NCBI GenBank assembly: GCA_030609765.1
Contig: JAUWTE010000213.1
Location: 1 to 6,022, forward strand
DNA from: Acidobacteriota bacterium
GTDB lineage: Bacteria > Acidobacteriota > UBA890
DNA: 6,022 nt
Direction of reading: 5' to 3'
Part shown: positions 1 through 5,578 of the stretch, piece by piece
Position numbering within the stretch: the first letter of the stretch is position 1
How the letters are laid out: every line of letters starts with the position of its first letter
Program-made: the position numbers and the translations under genes
Notes under the pieces: model-generated
What the model was told of the DNA's origin: nothing
Databases searched by the model: none
Seen by the model: only the letters and a program-made list of their open reading frames with translations

Positions 1-1
1 A

Positions 2-580
2 GCATCATCAATCCCTCTCGCTGCCCAAACCGCATTGCAGGCATTGCGGGATCACTGCAAGGTTGTCGCCGGCCAAAAGGTGCTCATCAATGGAGCGAGC
101 GGCGGCGTCGGGCATTTTGCGGTTCAAATTGCCAAGGCACTGGGCGCTGAGGTTCATGCGGTGTGTGGCCCAGGTCATGTAGACTTTGTAACTGCGCTGG
201 GGGCAGATGTGGTTCATGACTACATGGTTGAGCCAGCACCAACAATCGCTTCGTCGTTCCATTCGGTACTCGATGTATTTGGCAGGTTTTCGAGGGCAGA
301 CTTTGCCAAGCAGCTTGGCACAAGAGGCATTTTTGTGAGCACGGTGCCAAAGCCCACAACCTTACGTGGGGAGTTTCTGGCTCGTCTAGGTTTCAGCAAG
401 CGCAGTAGGCTTGTTCTGGTGAAGTCGAGCACAGCAGATTTGAATCAGATTCGCGAGTGGGTTGAGACAGACAAGCTGAGACCTCATGTGGAGGAGGTCT
501 ACCCGGCGGCAAATGCCCACGAAGCCCATCGTCACATCGAAGGCAGACATACAACAGGCAAAATTGTCCTTTCTTTCTAG
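2..580 (+). CDS. NAD(P)-dependent medium-chain dehydrogenase / quinone oxidoreductase-like, C-terminal part (5' end outside window)
   Basis: The reading frame is open from base 2 to the TAG at 578-580, giving 192 residues with no start inside the window. An in-frame TTG at 35 lies within the conserved region and is not a believable start. The visible part is the nucleotide-binding half of a medium-chain dehydrogenase/reductase. After a helix of the form SIPLAAQTALQAL comes the Rossmann glycine loop NGASGGVG (about residues 29-36 of the fragment), then AVQIAKALGAEV, and the family's usual C-terminal end HTTGKIVLSF. Full-length relatives have about 310-340 residues, so roughly 130 N-terminal residues (the catalytic GroES-like domain) are missing at the window edge. 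No zinc-site cysteines are seen in this part. By family it would reduce quinones or enones, or oxidise alcohols, in the cytoplasm with NAD(P)H; the substrate cannot be told. GC content is the lowest of the window's genes. The next gene begins 41 bp downstream. Confidence 0.9.
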   Translation, partial: ASSIPLAAQTALQALRDHCKVVAGQKVLINGASGGVGHFAVQIAKALGAEVHAVCGPGHVDFVTALGADVVHDYMVEPAPTIASSFHSVLDVFGRFSRADFAKQLGTRGIFVSTVPKPTTLRGEFLARLGFSKRSRLVLVKSSTADLNQIREWVETDKLRPHVEEVYPAANAHEAHRHIEGRHTTGKIVLSF

Positions 581-621
581 CAACCGACCCGTCGTGCTCA
601 CAGCGTCAGGATGGAACGAGC

Positions 622-1161
622 ATGAGAGATAGCCGTAGTCGCAGAATCGTTTTCCTGTCCCACTGTCTCCTGAACCAGAACGCCAAGGTCGCTGGCCTCG
701 CAACTCATTCCGGTGTCTTCGCCCCACTCGTTCCCCTCCTCGTAGACGCCGGTGTGGGCATCGTGCAATTGCCGTGTCCCGAGCTCGTGTACCTCGGCCC
801 CTCACGGCCCGTCGGAACCGACACAGTTGAGCAGTACGACACGCCCGAATACCGGGCCACTTGTCTTGACATCGCGCGGCGGGCTACGGCAGATGCCGCG
901 TCATACCAGGAGGCCGGATATGAGATTGTATGCGTCCTTGGAGTCGAGGGAAGCCCCAGCTGCAGCGTTTCCCGCGCCCCCCGCTTGGTGGGGCAGAATC
1001 GCTCACAGCTCAAACCAGGAATGGGCATCTTCTTTCAAGCGCTCCAGGATCAACTCACGGCTGCCGGCCTGAACATACCCTTGTTGGGCATCCCCGAATC
1101 GGAAGAAGCGGGCAACCTCCATTCAGCCCTGGCTCACCTCCGCAGACGACTCAGAGGATAG
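622..1161 (+). CDS. TudS/DUF523-related putative desulfidase (CD3072-like)
   Basis: A 179-residue soluble protein. It resembles the TudS-related putative desulfidases, a branch near DUF523, whose characterised member removes sulfur from thiouracil with a [4Fe-4S] cluster held by three cysteines. Three cysteines sit in matching short motifs: C15 in SHCLLNQN, C52 in QLPCPE and C114 in GSPSCS. The strand-rich LGVEGSPSC segment and the ending LLGIPES fit the family. C81 and C104 are extra and not in motif contexts. ATG 622 is chosen because the upstream ATG at 611 runs into a stop at once; AGGA at 608-611 lies 10 bp before the start. The length is close to complete for this branch. The preceding dehydrogenase ends 41 bp upstream on the same strand, so co-transcription is possible. 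The real substrate is unknown: desulfuration is inferred from the family, and binding of an iron-sulfur cluster is inferred from the cysteine pattern. Confidence 0.8.
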   Translation: MRDSRSRRIVFLSHCLLNQNAKVAGLATHSGVFAPLVPLLVDAGVGIVQLPCPELVYLGPSRPVGTDTVEQYDTPEYRATCLDIARRATADAASYQEAGYEIVCVLGVEGSPSCSVSRAPRLVGQNRSQLKPGMGIFFQALQDQLTAAGLNIPLLGIPESEEAGNLHSALAHLRRRLRG

Positions 1162-1171
1162 GAAACAGAGA

Positions 1172-1192
1172 CAAGGTACAAGGCGCAAGGCG
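1172..1192. repeat. Heptamer tandem repeat, three copies
   Basis: Three consecutive 7-bp units read CAAGGTA, CAAGGCG, CAAGGCG, beginning 10 bp after the stop codon of the putative desulfidase. The following bases CACAA suggest a decayed fourth unit. A short array of this kind between genes may be part of a dispersed intergenic repeat. No function is claimed. Confidence 0.5.
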
Positions 1193-1221
1193 CACAACTG
1201 GCGGATTTGTCTGAGGACATT

Positions 1222-1253
1222 CCAAAACCCTGTGCCTGACGATATAGGGTTGG
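1222..1253. other. Imperfect hairpin in the desulfidase-methyltransferase gap
   Basis: AACCCT (1226-1231) can pair with AGGGTT (1246-1251), and the flanking CC/GG extends the stem past a 2-base bulge. The loop is 14 bases. There is no T-run after it on either strand, so it is not a standard intrinsic terminator. It could be part of the same decayed repeat as the heptamers just upstream. Confidence 0.3.
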
Positions 1254-1289
1254 TGGCGCGCGAAGCCGCGAAACATCGATGCCGTCCTT

Positions 1290-1321
1290 GATCTGTTCGG
1301 GCGACCCTCACGAACAGGATC
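1290..1321. promoter_or_regulatory. Interrupted inverted repeat upstream of the methyltransferase gene
   Basis: GATCTGTTCG (1290-1299) and CGAACAGGATC (1311-1321) are inverted copies except for one extra C in the right arm. They are separated by 11 bases and end 37 bp before the start codon at 1359. Arm length, spacing and location would suit an operator for a dimeric repressor or an RNA hairpin in the leader. No convincing -35/-10 pair was found beside it, so the regulatory reading is inference. Confidence 0.3.
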
Positions 1322-1358
1322 TAGTTTGCTCGGCGGCGTGTGAATTGAGGAGAACCAT

Positions 1359-1934
1359 ATGGCGCGCAAATTCTTGACTCAGTGGATCGATCGCATCCTC
1401 AGGAAACCCCTGCGACTTACCCTCGAGGTGCCGGAACGATTGTTGAAAACCTATGTCGAACCAGGGATGACGGTTCTTGACGTTGGCTGTGGAGAGGGAC
1501 TCTACAGTATCGGGATGGCACGACTGGTCGGACCGAGCGGACGCGTGATCGCCGTCGATACTCAGGTCGAGGCCATCGAAGCACTGAAACAGCGCACAGC
1601 ACACTTTGACTTGTCCGCTACGATCGAACCGCGGGTTTGCGCCGATCGGGATCTCGGGGTCGATGACGGAGCCGGCCAAGTCGATTTCGCGCTCGCTGTT
1701 TACGTGCTTCACCATGCAGCTGACCCTGCCTGTCTCATCAGCGGTATTCATCGAGCTTTGAAACCCAAAGGGGTGTTGCTTGTCGTGGAGCCCAGACATC
1801 ACGCGTCGCCCGCGGAGTGTGAAGCCATTGAAGCAGCCGCACACGAGGCCGGGTTTGCTACGACCGAATACCCCAAAATGTGGCGGGACTGGGCGGTCAG
1901 GTTTGAAAAATGCCCACTATCAGCAAACGCCTGA
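1359..1934 (+). CDS. Class I SAM-dependent methyltransferase (small, UbiE/Methyltransf_11/25-like)
   Basis: A 191-residue cytoplasmic protein with the class I methyltransferase Rossmann core. Motif I is VLDVGCGEG (residues 39-47). The acidic residue ending the second strand is D67 in VIAVD, and a motif IV/post-IV-like stretch FALAVYVLHHAAD covers 110-122. The HRALKPKGVLLVVEP segment is the usual LkPGG-type turn and strand 5. There is no added substrate domain, so the methyl acceptor cannot be read from sequence. ATG 1359 is well supported: GAGGAG (1347-1352) lies 6 bp upstream, the best ribosome binding site in the window. It is the first gene of the run reaching the LysE-type exporter at 3855; the next start is 45 bp after its stop. 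An interrupted inverted repeat lies upstream and may regulate the run. Relatives of this type act on small molecules or, less often, on RNA or proteins. Confidence 0.85.
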   Translation: MARKFLTQWIDRILRKPLRLTLEVPERLLKTYVEPGMTVLDVGCGEGLYSIGMARLVGPSGRVIAVDTQVEAIEALKQRTAHFDLSATIEPRVCADRDLGVDDGAGQVDFALAVYVLHHAADPACLISGIHRALKPKGVLLVVEPRHHASPAECEAIEAAAHEAGFATTEYPKMWRDWAVRFEKCPLSANA

Positions 1935-1979
1935 CGAGATGACGATCAGCTGCGGACACCCCCAAAACTGGAGCACCTT

Positions 1980-2360
1980 GTGAATTCACTCCTCTTCTTG
2001 GCGGCTCTCCTAACGGTGGCGATTGGCCTGGCCCATTCCTGGCTTGGCGAGAAGTACATCATCGTACGGCTCCTCAGGCGGTCAGATCTCCCAAGGCTGT
2101 TCGGGTCTGATGAGTTCACTCGCCAGACAATCAGGTTTGCATGGCATCTGACCACCATTGCCTGGTGGGGCTTCGCCGCAGTGTTGGTGGTCTTGTCCGG
2201 TTCCATTGTCGGAGTCAACGTAGCCCAGGGCTTGTTGCTGGCCATAGCTTTCACGTTCCTGGCCAGCACTGCCCTCGCGCTGGTATTCACCCGTGGGCGA
2301 CATCTATCGTGGGTTGTGTTCCTGGCGATCGCAGCCATTTGTATTCTGGTAACGTTGTAA
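1980..2360 (+). CDS. Small four-helix integral membrane protein, unknown function
   Basis: A 126-residue hydrophobic protein with four predicted transmembrane segments, roughly residues 3-22, 56-78, 82-103 and 108-125. A polar loop (about 24-52, containing RRSDLPRLFGSDEFTRQT) lies between helices 1 and 2. Histidines lie in or next to the first two helices (H19 in AHSWLGEK, H56 in AWHLT), with tryptophans nearby (W21, W55, W62, W63); such a pattern can bind metal or haem, but this is only a suggestion. The start is GTG 1980, with GGAG at 1970-1973 six bases before it; no ATG lies nearby. I recognise the H-S-x-L-G-E pattern as that of a common unnamed family of about 120-residue membrane proteins and know of no assigned role. 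It sits 45 bp behind the methyltransferase gene and just before the RDD gene. Confidence 0.7.
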   Translation: MNSLLFLAALLTVAIGLAHSWLGEKYIIVRLLRRSDLPRLFGSDEFTRQTIRFAWHLTTIAWWGFAAVLVVLSGSIVGVNVAQGLLLAIAFTFLASTALALVFTRGRHLSWVVFLAIAAICILVTL

Positions 2361-2416
2361 CATGGCAACGCCAAAGATGAGCCACTCTCACCGGCGATCC
2401 GCTGTGCCTTTTCTTC

Positions 2417-2677
2417 TTGATCGTCATGTTCCTCTACTTCGTTCTGTTCGAGGCATTCCCAGGCGCAACGCCAGGGAAGCGGGTGCTTGGGCTCCGGGTT
2501 GTGCGCTCCGACAAATCCCCGGTTGGTCTGAAGAGGTCTCTGATCCGCAACGTCCTTCGTGTGGTGGACAGCCTGCCCACGCTTGGAATCCTGGCTGCGG
2601 TTCTCATCATTTCTTCGCGCGAGCGGGCGCGATTCGGCGATCGCGTCGCGCAGACAAGGGTTATTCGTACTCGATGA
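2417..2677 (+). CDS. RDD-family membrane protein, N-terminally truncated (possible gene remnant)
   Basis: From the TTG at 2417 the frame gives 86 residues; an ATG at 2426 gives 83. One hydrophobic helix (IVMFLYFVLFEAF) is followed by the RDD signature GATPGKRVLGLRVVR (residues 16-30), a helix region VGLKRSLIRNVLRVVD, a hydrophobic stretch LGILAAVLII and the ending RFGDRVAQTRVI, which holds the last conserved aspartate (D75). Complete RDD domains begin with an extra helix carrying the family's conserved arginine and first aspartate, some 40-60 residues upstream. Here the frame is closed by a stop at 2378-2380, the bases before it encode the preceding four-helix protein, and the missing helix is absent from the other two forward frames as well. 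This points to an internal deletion rather than a simple frameshift. The 36 bases between the stop and the TTG still encode family-like sequence, a further sign of lost N-terminal coding. No good ribosome binding site is seen. RDD proteins are poorly defined and some are proposed to act in transport. Confidence 0.65.
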   Translation: MIVMFLYFVLFEAFPGATPGKRVLGLRVVRSDKSPVGLKRSLIRNVLRVVDSLPTLGILAAVLIISSRERARFGDRVAQTRVIRTR

Positions 2678-2768
2678 GGTACTGTGACAAGGTGGCCACG
2701 TGGTCCTCATTCTTGACAATCTTCTTCCACGTGTTTTGCGTCATATTGGTGTTCAACCTGGCGGACAT

Positions 2769-3248
2769 ATGAGAGTCGAATACGAGCCAATCGGAATTGT
2801 CCACAGCCCCTTCGTAGAAGCCGAAGGGACGCCAATACAACCCTCACGCGCGGATGGGGCACAGGGGTCGGTTGAGGTCTTTCCAGAATACGAGGCGGGG
2901 TTGGAAGATCTTGAGGGTTTCTCCCACATCATCCTCTTGTGTCATCTTCACAGGTCCAAGGGCTATTCTCTGAAGGTCATTCCGTTCCTCGACACGGTTC
3001 CACGAGGTCTGTTCGCTACTCGAGCCCCGCGCCGCCCCAATCCTATCGGCCTGTCCGTGGTCAGGTTGGCCGGAATCATCGGCAACGTACTGTCTGTCGA
3101 AGGAATCGACATGCTGGATGGCACTCCGCTGCTTGACATCAAGCCCTACATAGGCGAATTTGACTGTCGTACGGATCCCCGTTTTGGGTGGCTCGAGGTG
3201 GCGCGGGAACGACGACGAGTTGCCGATGGAAGGTTCAAACAAACCTGA
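2769..3248 (+). CDS. Short TrmO/TsaA-family protein, putative tRNA (t6A37) N6-methyltransferase core
   Basis: A 159-residue protein matching the TsaA/TrmO (YaeB) beta-barrel domain. It opens with the typical IGIVHSPF strand (residues 8-15). FSHIILLCHLH (51-61) follows, then the signature RAPRRPNPIGLS (85-96) and GIDMLDGTPLLDIKPYI (112-128), including the family's D-G-T-P-L-L-D-I-K-P run. In E. coli TrmO uses SAM to methylate the N6-threonylcarbamoyl adenosine at position 37 of tRNA-Thr, but that protein has about 235 residues with an extra C-terminal domain. The short form seen here is common in archaea and some bacteria and is less well proven. ATG 2769 puts the first conserved strand right after the start. 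The frame stays open upstream to a GTG at 2700, but that extension shows no family sequence. Ribosome-site support is weak for both. The exporter start ATG lies one base after this gene's TGA, a strong hint of translational coupling. Confidence 0.85.
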   Translation: MRVEYEPIGIVHSPFVEAEGTPIQPSRADGAQGSVEVFPEYEAGLEDLEGFSHIILLCHLHRSKGYSLKVIPFLDTVPRGLFATRAPRRPNPIGLSVVRLAGIIGNVLSVEGIDMLDGTPLLDIKPYIGEFDCRTDPRFGWLEVARERRRVADGRFKQT

Positions 3249-3249
3249 G

Positions 3250-3855
3250 ATGCTGAAGTACATCCTGATCGGAGGTGGATTCGCGTTTGCCGCTGCGATG
3301 CAGCCGGGCCCTCTGCAGGCATTCCTGTTATCTCGGGTCGCTGCAGGTGGGTGGAGGCGAACGCTGCCGGCATCCCTCGCTCCTGTGATCAGCGACGGAC
3401 CGATTGCTCTCCTTGTCCTCCTTGTCCTCCGTCGCATGCCGGGTGGTTTTGAGGATGTCTTGAAGGCCGCCGGAGGAGTTCTTTTGCTCCTTTTCTCCGG
3501 TAGCATGCTGGTGGCCTTGCGAAGAGAGAAAGCCGGCGCTTCACAGAAAACTCCATCGGCGCCGCGGACTCTTCTTCAGGCTGTCTCAGTAAACCTCGTC
3601 AACCCCGGTCCATATCTTGGATGGAGCCTCGTATTGGGACCGACGGCGATTGAAGCGTGGCACCAGTCACCCGGGCATGCAGTTGCACTGGTAGCGGCGT
3701 TCTACATCACGATGGTGTTCAGCCTGGCCTTGTTCATCCTATTGCTCGGCACAACCTCTTTTCTCGGTCCTCGCGGCAGGCGAGGCTTGCTGCTCGCCTC
3801 TTCAGTAACCCTGGCGGCCATCGGTATCTATCAGCTGCTATCCATAGTGGGTTAA
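3250..3855 (+). CDS. LysE-family translocator (putative amino-acid/metabolite exporter)
   Basis: A 201-residue inner-membrane protein with about six hydrophobic helices and the LysE-family pattern. The first helix carries MQPGPLQAFLLSR (about residues 17-29 from ATG 3250), the usual PGP motif. It is followed by GGWRRTLPASLAPVISDGP, a helix pair up to LVALRREK, a polar linker (KAGASQKTPSAPRT), NLVNPGPYLGWSLVLGP with the second conserved proline motif, and two C-terminal helices. LysE proteins export amino acids or similar small metabolites using the proton gradient; the substrate here is unknown. ATG 3250 is preferred because relatives start only a few residues before the first helix (MLKYILIGGGF) and because it follows the previous stop by one base, as in coupled translation. 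ATG 3226 would add eight residues and overlap the previous gene; GGAAGG at 3228-3233 is rather far (16 bp) from 3250. It is the last gene of the + strand run. Confidence 0.85.
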   Translation: MLKYILIGGGFAFAAAMQPGPLQAFLLSRVAAGGWRRTLPASLAPVISDGPIALLVLLVLRRMPGGFEDVLKAAGGVLLLLFSGSMLVALRREKAGASQKTPSAPRTLLQAVSVNLVNPGPYLGWSLVLGPTAIEAWHQSPGHAVALVAAFYITMVFSLALFILLLGTTSFLGPRGRRGLLLASSVTLAAIGIYQLLSIVG

Positions 3856-3904
3856 CACTATCGAATCCAGATACCCGCTGCCAGGATTCTAATCTGAGCT
3901 TCAG

Positions 3905-3921
3905 GATGCGCGCAGCGCATC
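3905..3921. other. Perfect short hairpin after the exporter gene
   Basis: GATGCGC (3905-3911) and GCGCATC (3915-3921) form a perfect 7-bp stem with a 3-base loop (GCA), 50 bp past the exporter stop codon. No T-run follows, so it is at most an unusual terminator. It ends 3 bp before the outer inverted repeat of the MITE-like element and may belong to an older or composite repeat. Confidence 0.5.
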
Positions 3922-3924
3922 TAC

Positions 3925-4006
3925 TAAGAGGGTGTGCCGGACTGGCCCCACCATTACCCTTCGGCTATGTAAATGCCGCAGAGGGCCAATACGGTACACC
4001 CTCTTA
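3925..4006. mobile_element. MITE-like element with TA-flanked terminal inverted repeats
   Basis: CTAAGAGGGTGT (3924-3935) and ACACCCTCTTAG (3996-4007) are a perfect 12-bp inverted pair. Read as a transposition product, the element proper is 78 bp (3927-4004), starting AGAGGGTGT and ending ACACCCTCT, with a TA on each side (3925-3926 and 4005-4006). A TA duplication is the mark of IS630/Tc1-mariner type transposases. The pairing continues inward imperfectly: arms 3924-3948 and 3983-4007 match at 22 of 25 positions, so the whole element can fold into one long hairpin. CGGC (3962-3965) and GCCG (3975-3978) can form a small inner stem. It holds no gene and would need a transposase from elsewhere. 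It lies between convergent genes, where such a hairpin could also end transcription from both sides, although no T-run is seen. Its right end overlaps the stop codon of the minus-strand gene. Confidence 0.65.
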
Positions 4007-5569
4007 GCACGACACAGGGGATGACGGGGTCGGCGCCCCCGGCGATCGTCTCGTCTTCAGCGCGAACACCACTTCGACCACGAAGAGGAACAGGCAGAAG
4101 AGCAACAGCCAGTAGCTTCCGAAGTAGCCTTCGAGACCGCTCACGGACGGCCAGTGCACGGCGACGTACGACGCCATCAGAAATACGCACGTGAACAGGA
4201 GGAAGAGCAGGCGGCGCGGGTCCTTGCGGTACCCCGCCGCGAATGCCAGAGTCGGGAGCAGGAGCATCTGCCAGTAGTACATGTTCGTGACGAAAACGAC
4301 GTAGACGAAGAAGGCGCCCATGCCGAGGGCGAAGGCATCGTCTTTGTGCCGGGATATGACGAACACCAGCAGCGCGAGCATGGCCGCCCGCGCCAGCGCG
4401 AACGAGACGGCGAACCGCTCGATGAAGATATTCTGATGGGCGGCGGCCTTGGGCCACGGCATCCAGTCAAAAAGCGCCCGAGGACCATCGGTCGTTACCT
4501 GCAGGAAGACGTCACGGAACGAGTAGTTGTCGTTGTAGTGCTTCTCGTGCAAGGTGATCAGAATCCGTTCGACATACTGATCCCAGGTGCCGAACCCGCC
4601 GAGCACGATCGACGACACCACGAAAATCACAACCAGCGCAACCACCGAGGCGACGACCAGCTCGACACGCCACCGCCGGATTCTACGGCTCCGCACGGTG
4701 TCGATGAGGAGCTTGCAGCCGAGGGAGAGGGCAAACAGGGCGCAAAACGGCTTGCTGGCAATGGCGTAGGCGAGGAACACACCGGTGGTTTTCGGCCGCC
4801 GCAACTTGAGGAAACACGCCGCCATGCCGAGTGCGAACAGCCAGTCGAGGCGGAGCAGGCTGCCGCCGAGAAAGTCGTAGGCTCGCGGCACGAGCATGGT
4901 GACAACCAGGGTGATGACCATCGTGTGGTAGCCGAAGGCACGCCGGATCATCACGAACAGGAGAATCAGCAACCCCACGTCGAGAAAGGACAGCACGTTG
5001 AGGACCGCGAGCGAGGCTGCGACCCGGGAGGTGAAGACCCGGGCGACAGATGCCCATGCAGGGGAGCCGGTGTTGCCGTGGTCCTGCAACACACCCTCGA
5101 CGGGAATGCCGACGTCGTCGACGAAGAAGAGGATGTCCCGGCTGAACGCCCGCCACCGGTCACGGCTGAACCGGTTGGTGACAAAGTCGGGGTGCACGAG
5201 GTGCTGGCGCACGTCCTCCATTTCGAAAGAGAGCAGGTCGCGAAGGAAAAGCCCCTGACGAGTGATCTCCTTGTGGCTGTCGTCGAGCGCGATCGCCGTC
5301 GCCCGGTAGAGGTTGTCGTAGCCAACCTCCGGCAGGTACTTCGAGCCAAGGAAAAAGTGGAAGTGATCCCTGTCGTTGGCGACCCCGCCCTCGAATCGGA
5401 AGTGGCCGAAGTTGAAGTAGCCGAGAATAGAGGCGAGGGCAACCGTGGCGAATGCCACGCGGAACCAGCGCCTTCGGCCTGCCTCCCCGAAGAGGTACGA
5501 CACCAGCACGACCCCCGCCAAGGCTTCGAGGACGATGATCTTCAGGATTGCGACGATGTAGATGTTCAC
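4004..5569 (-). CDS. Polytopic membrane protein, GT-C glycosyltransferase-like, unknown specificity
   Basis: A protein of about 521 residues with many hydrophobic helices. The first covers about residues 3-27, the second about 36-52. A long non-membrane stretch (about 55-180) follows, then a series of helices to the C-terminus and a short polar tail (KTRRSPGAPTPSSPVSC). The first outer loop contains NDRDH (65-69) and then FHFFLGSKYLPEVGYDNLY (70-88). A later DHGNTGSP (163-170) and the helix-loop order resemble GT-C fold enzymes, which use lipid-linked sugars and often have an acidic residue in that first loop. I recall similar unnamed proteins (D-x-H-aromatic, G-x-K-Y-x-x-E-x-G-Y-x-x-L-Y) in myxobacteria and relatives, but cannot assign a reaction. 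GTG at 5567-5569 is chosen since hydrophobic coding starts at once. The frame stays open to an ATG at 5914, but that extension lacks any protein-like order and contains palindromic repeats. The stop TAA (4006-4004) lies in the end of the MITE-like element. Confidence 0.75.
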   Translation of the reverse strand: MNIYIVAILKIIVLEALAGVVLVSYLFGEAGRRRWFRVAFATVALASILGYFNFGHFRFEGGVANDRDHFHFFLGSKYLPEVGYDNLYRATAIALDDSHKEITRQGLFLRDLLSFEMEDVRQHLVHPDFVTNRFSRDRWRAFSRDILFFVDDVGIPVEGVLQDHGNTGSPAWASVARVFTSRVAASLAVLNVLSFLDVGLLILLFVMIRRAFGYHTMVITLVVTMLVPRAYDFLGGSLLRLDWLFALGMAACFLKLRRPKTTGVFLAYAIASKPFCALFALSLGCKLLIDTVRSRRIRRWRVELVVASVVALVVIFVVSSIVLGGFGTWDQYVERILITLHEKHYNDNYSFRDVFLQVTTDGPRALFDWMPWPKAAAHQNIFIERFAVSFALARAAMLALLVFVISRHKDDAFALGMGAFFVYVVFVTNMYYWQMLLLPTLAFAAGYRKDPRRLLFLLFTCVFLMASYVAVHWPSVSGLEGYFGSYWLLLFCLFLFVVEVVFALKTRRSPGAPTPSSPVSC

Positions 5570-5578
5570 GACGATCAG

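Noticed and set aside
386..805. Minus-strand open frame spanning the end of the dehydrogenase and the start of the desulfidase
   Set aside because: It is antisense to two well-supported genes, with no protein-like features.
1123..1369. Minus-strand open frames covering the gap before the methyltransferase
   Set aside because: They are short, have no ribosome binding site or recognisable motif, and overlap repeats.
2700..2768. GTG 2700 as start of the TrmO-like protein
   Set aside because: The added 23 residues have no family resemblance. The conserved IGIVHSPF strand follows ATG 2769 at the normal distance.
2362..2772. 136-residue + strand frame starting ATG 2362
   Set aside because: It overlaps the RDD-coding frame over its whole conserved part and gives no recognisable protein. 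The RDD signature is in the other frame.
3160..3249. Upstream starts (3160, 3226) for the LysE-family gene
   Set aside because: The added residues lie inside the TrmO-like coding region, are polar and do not resemble LysE N-termini, which begin just before the first helix. 3226 cannot be fully excluded.
3905..3921. Intrinsic terminator for the + strand gene run
   Set aside because: The stem is short and no T-run follows on the + strand; described only as a hairpin.
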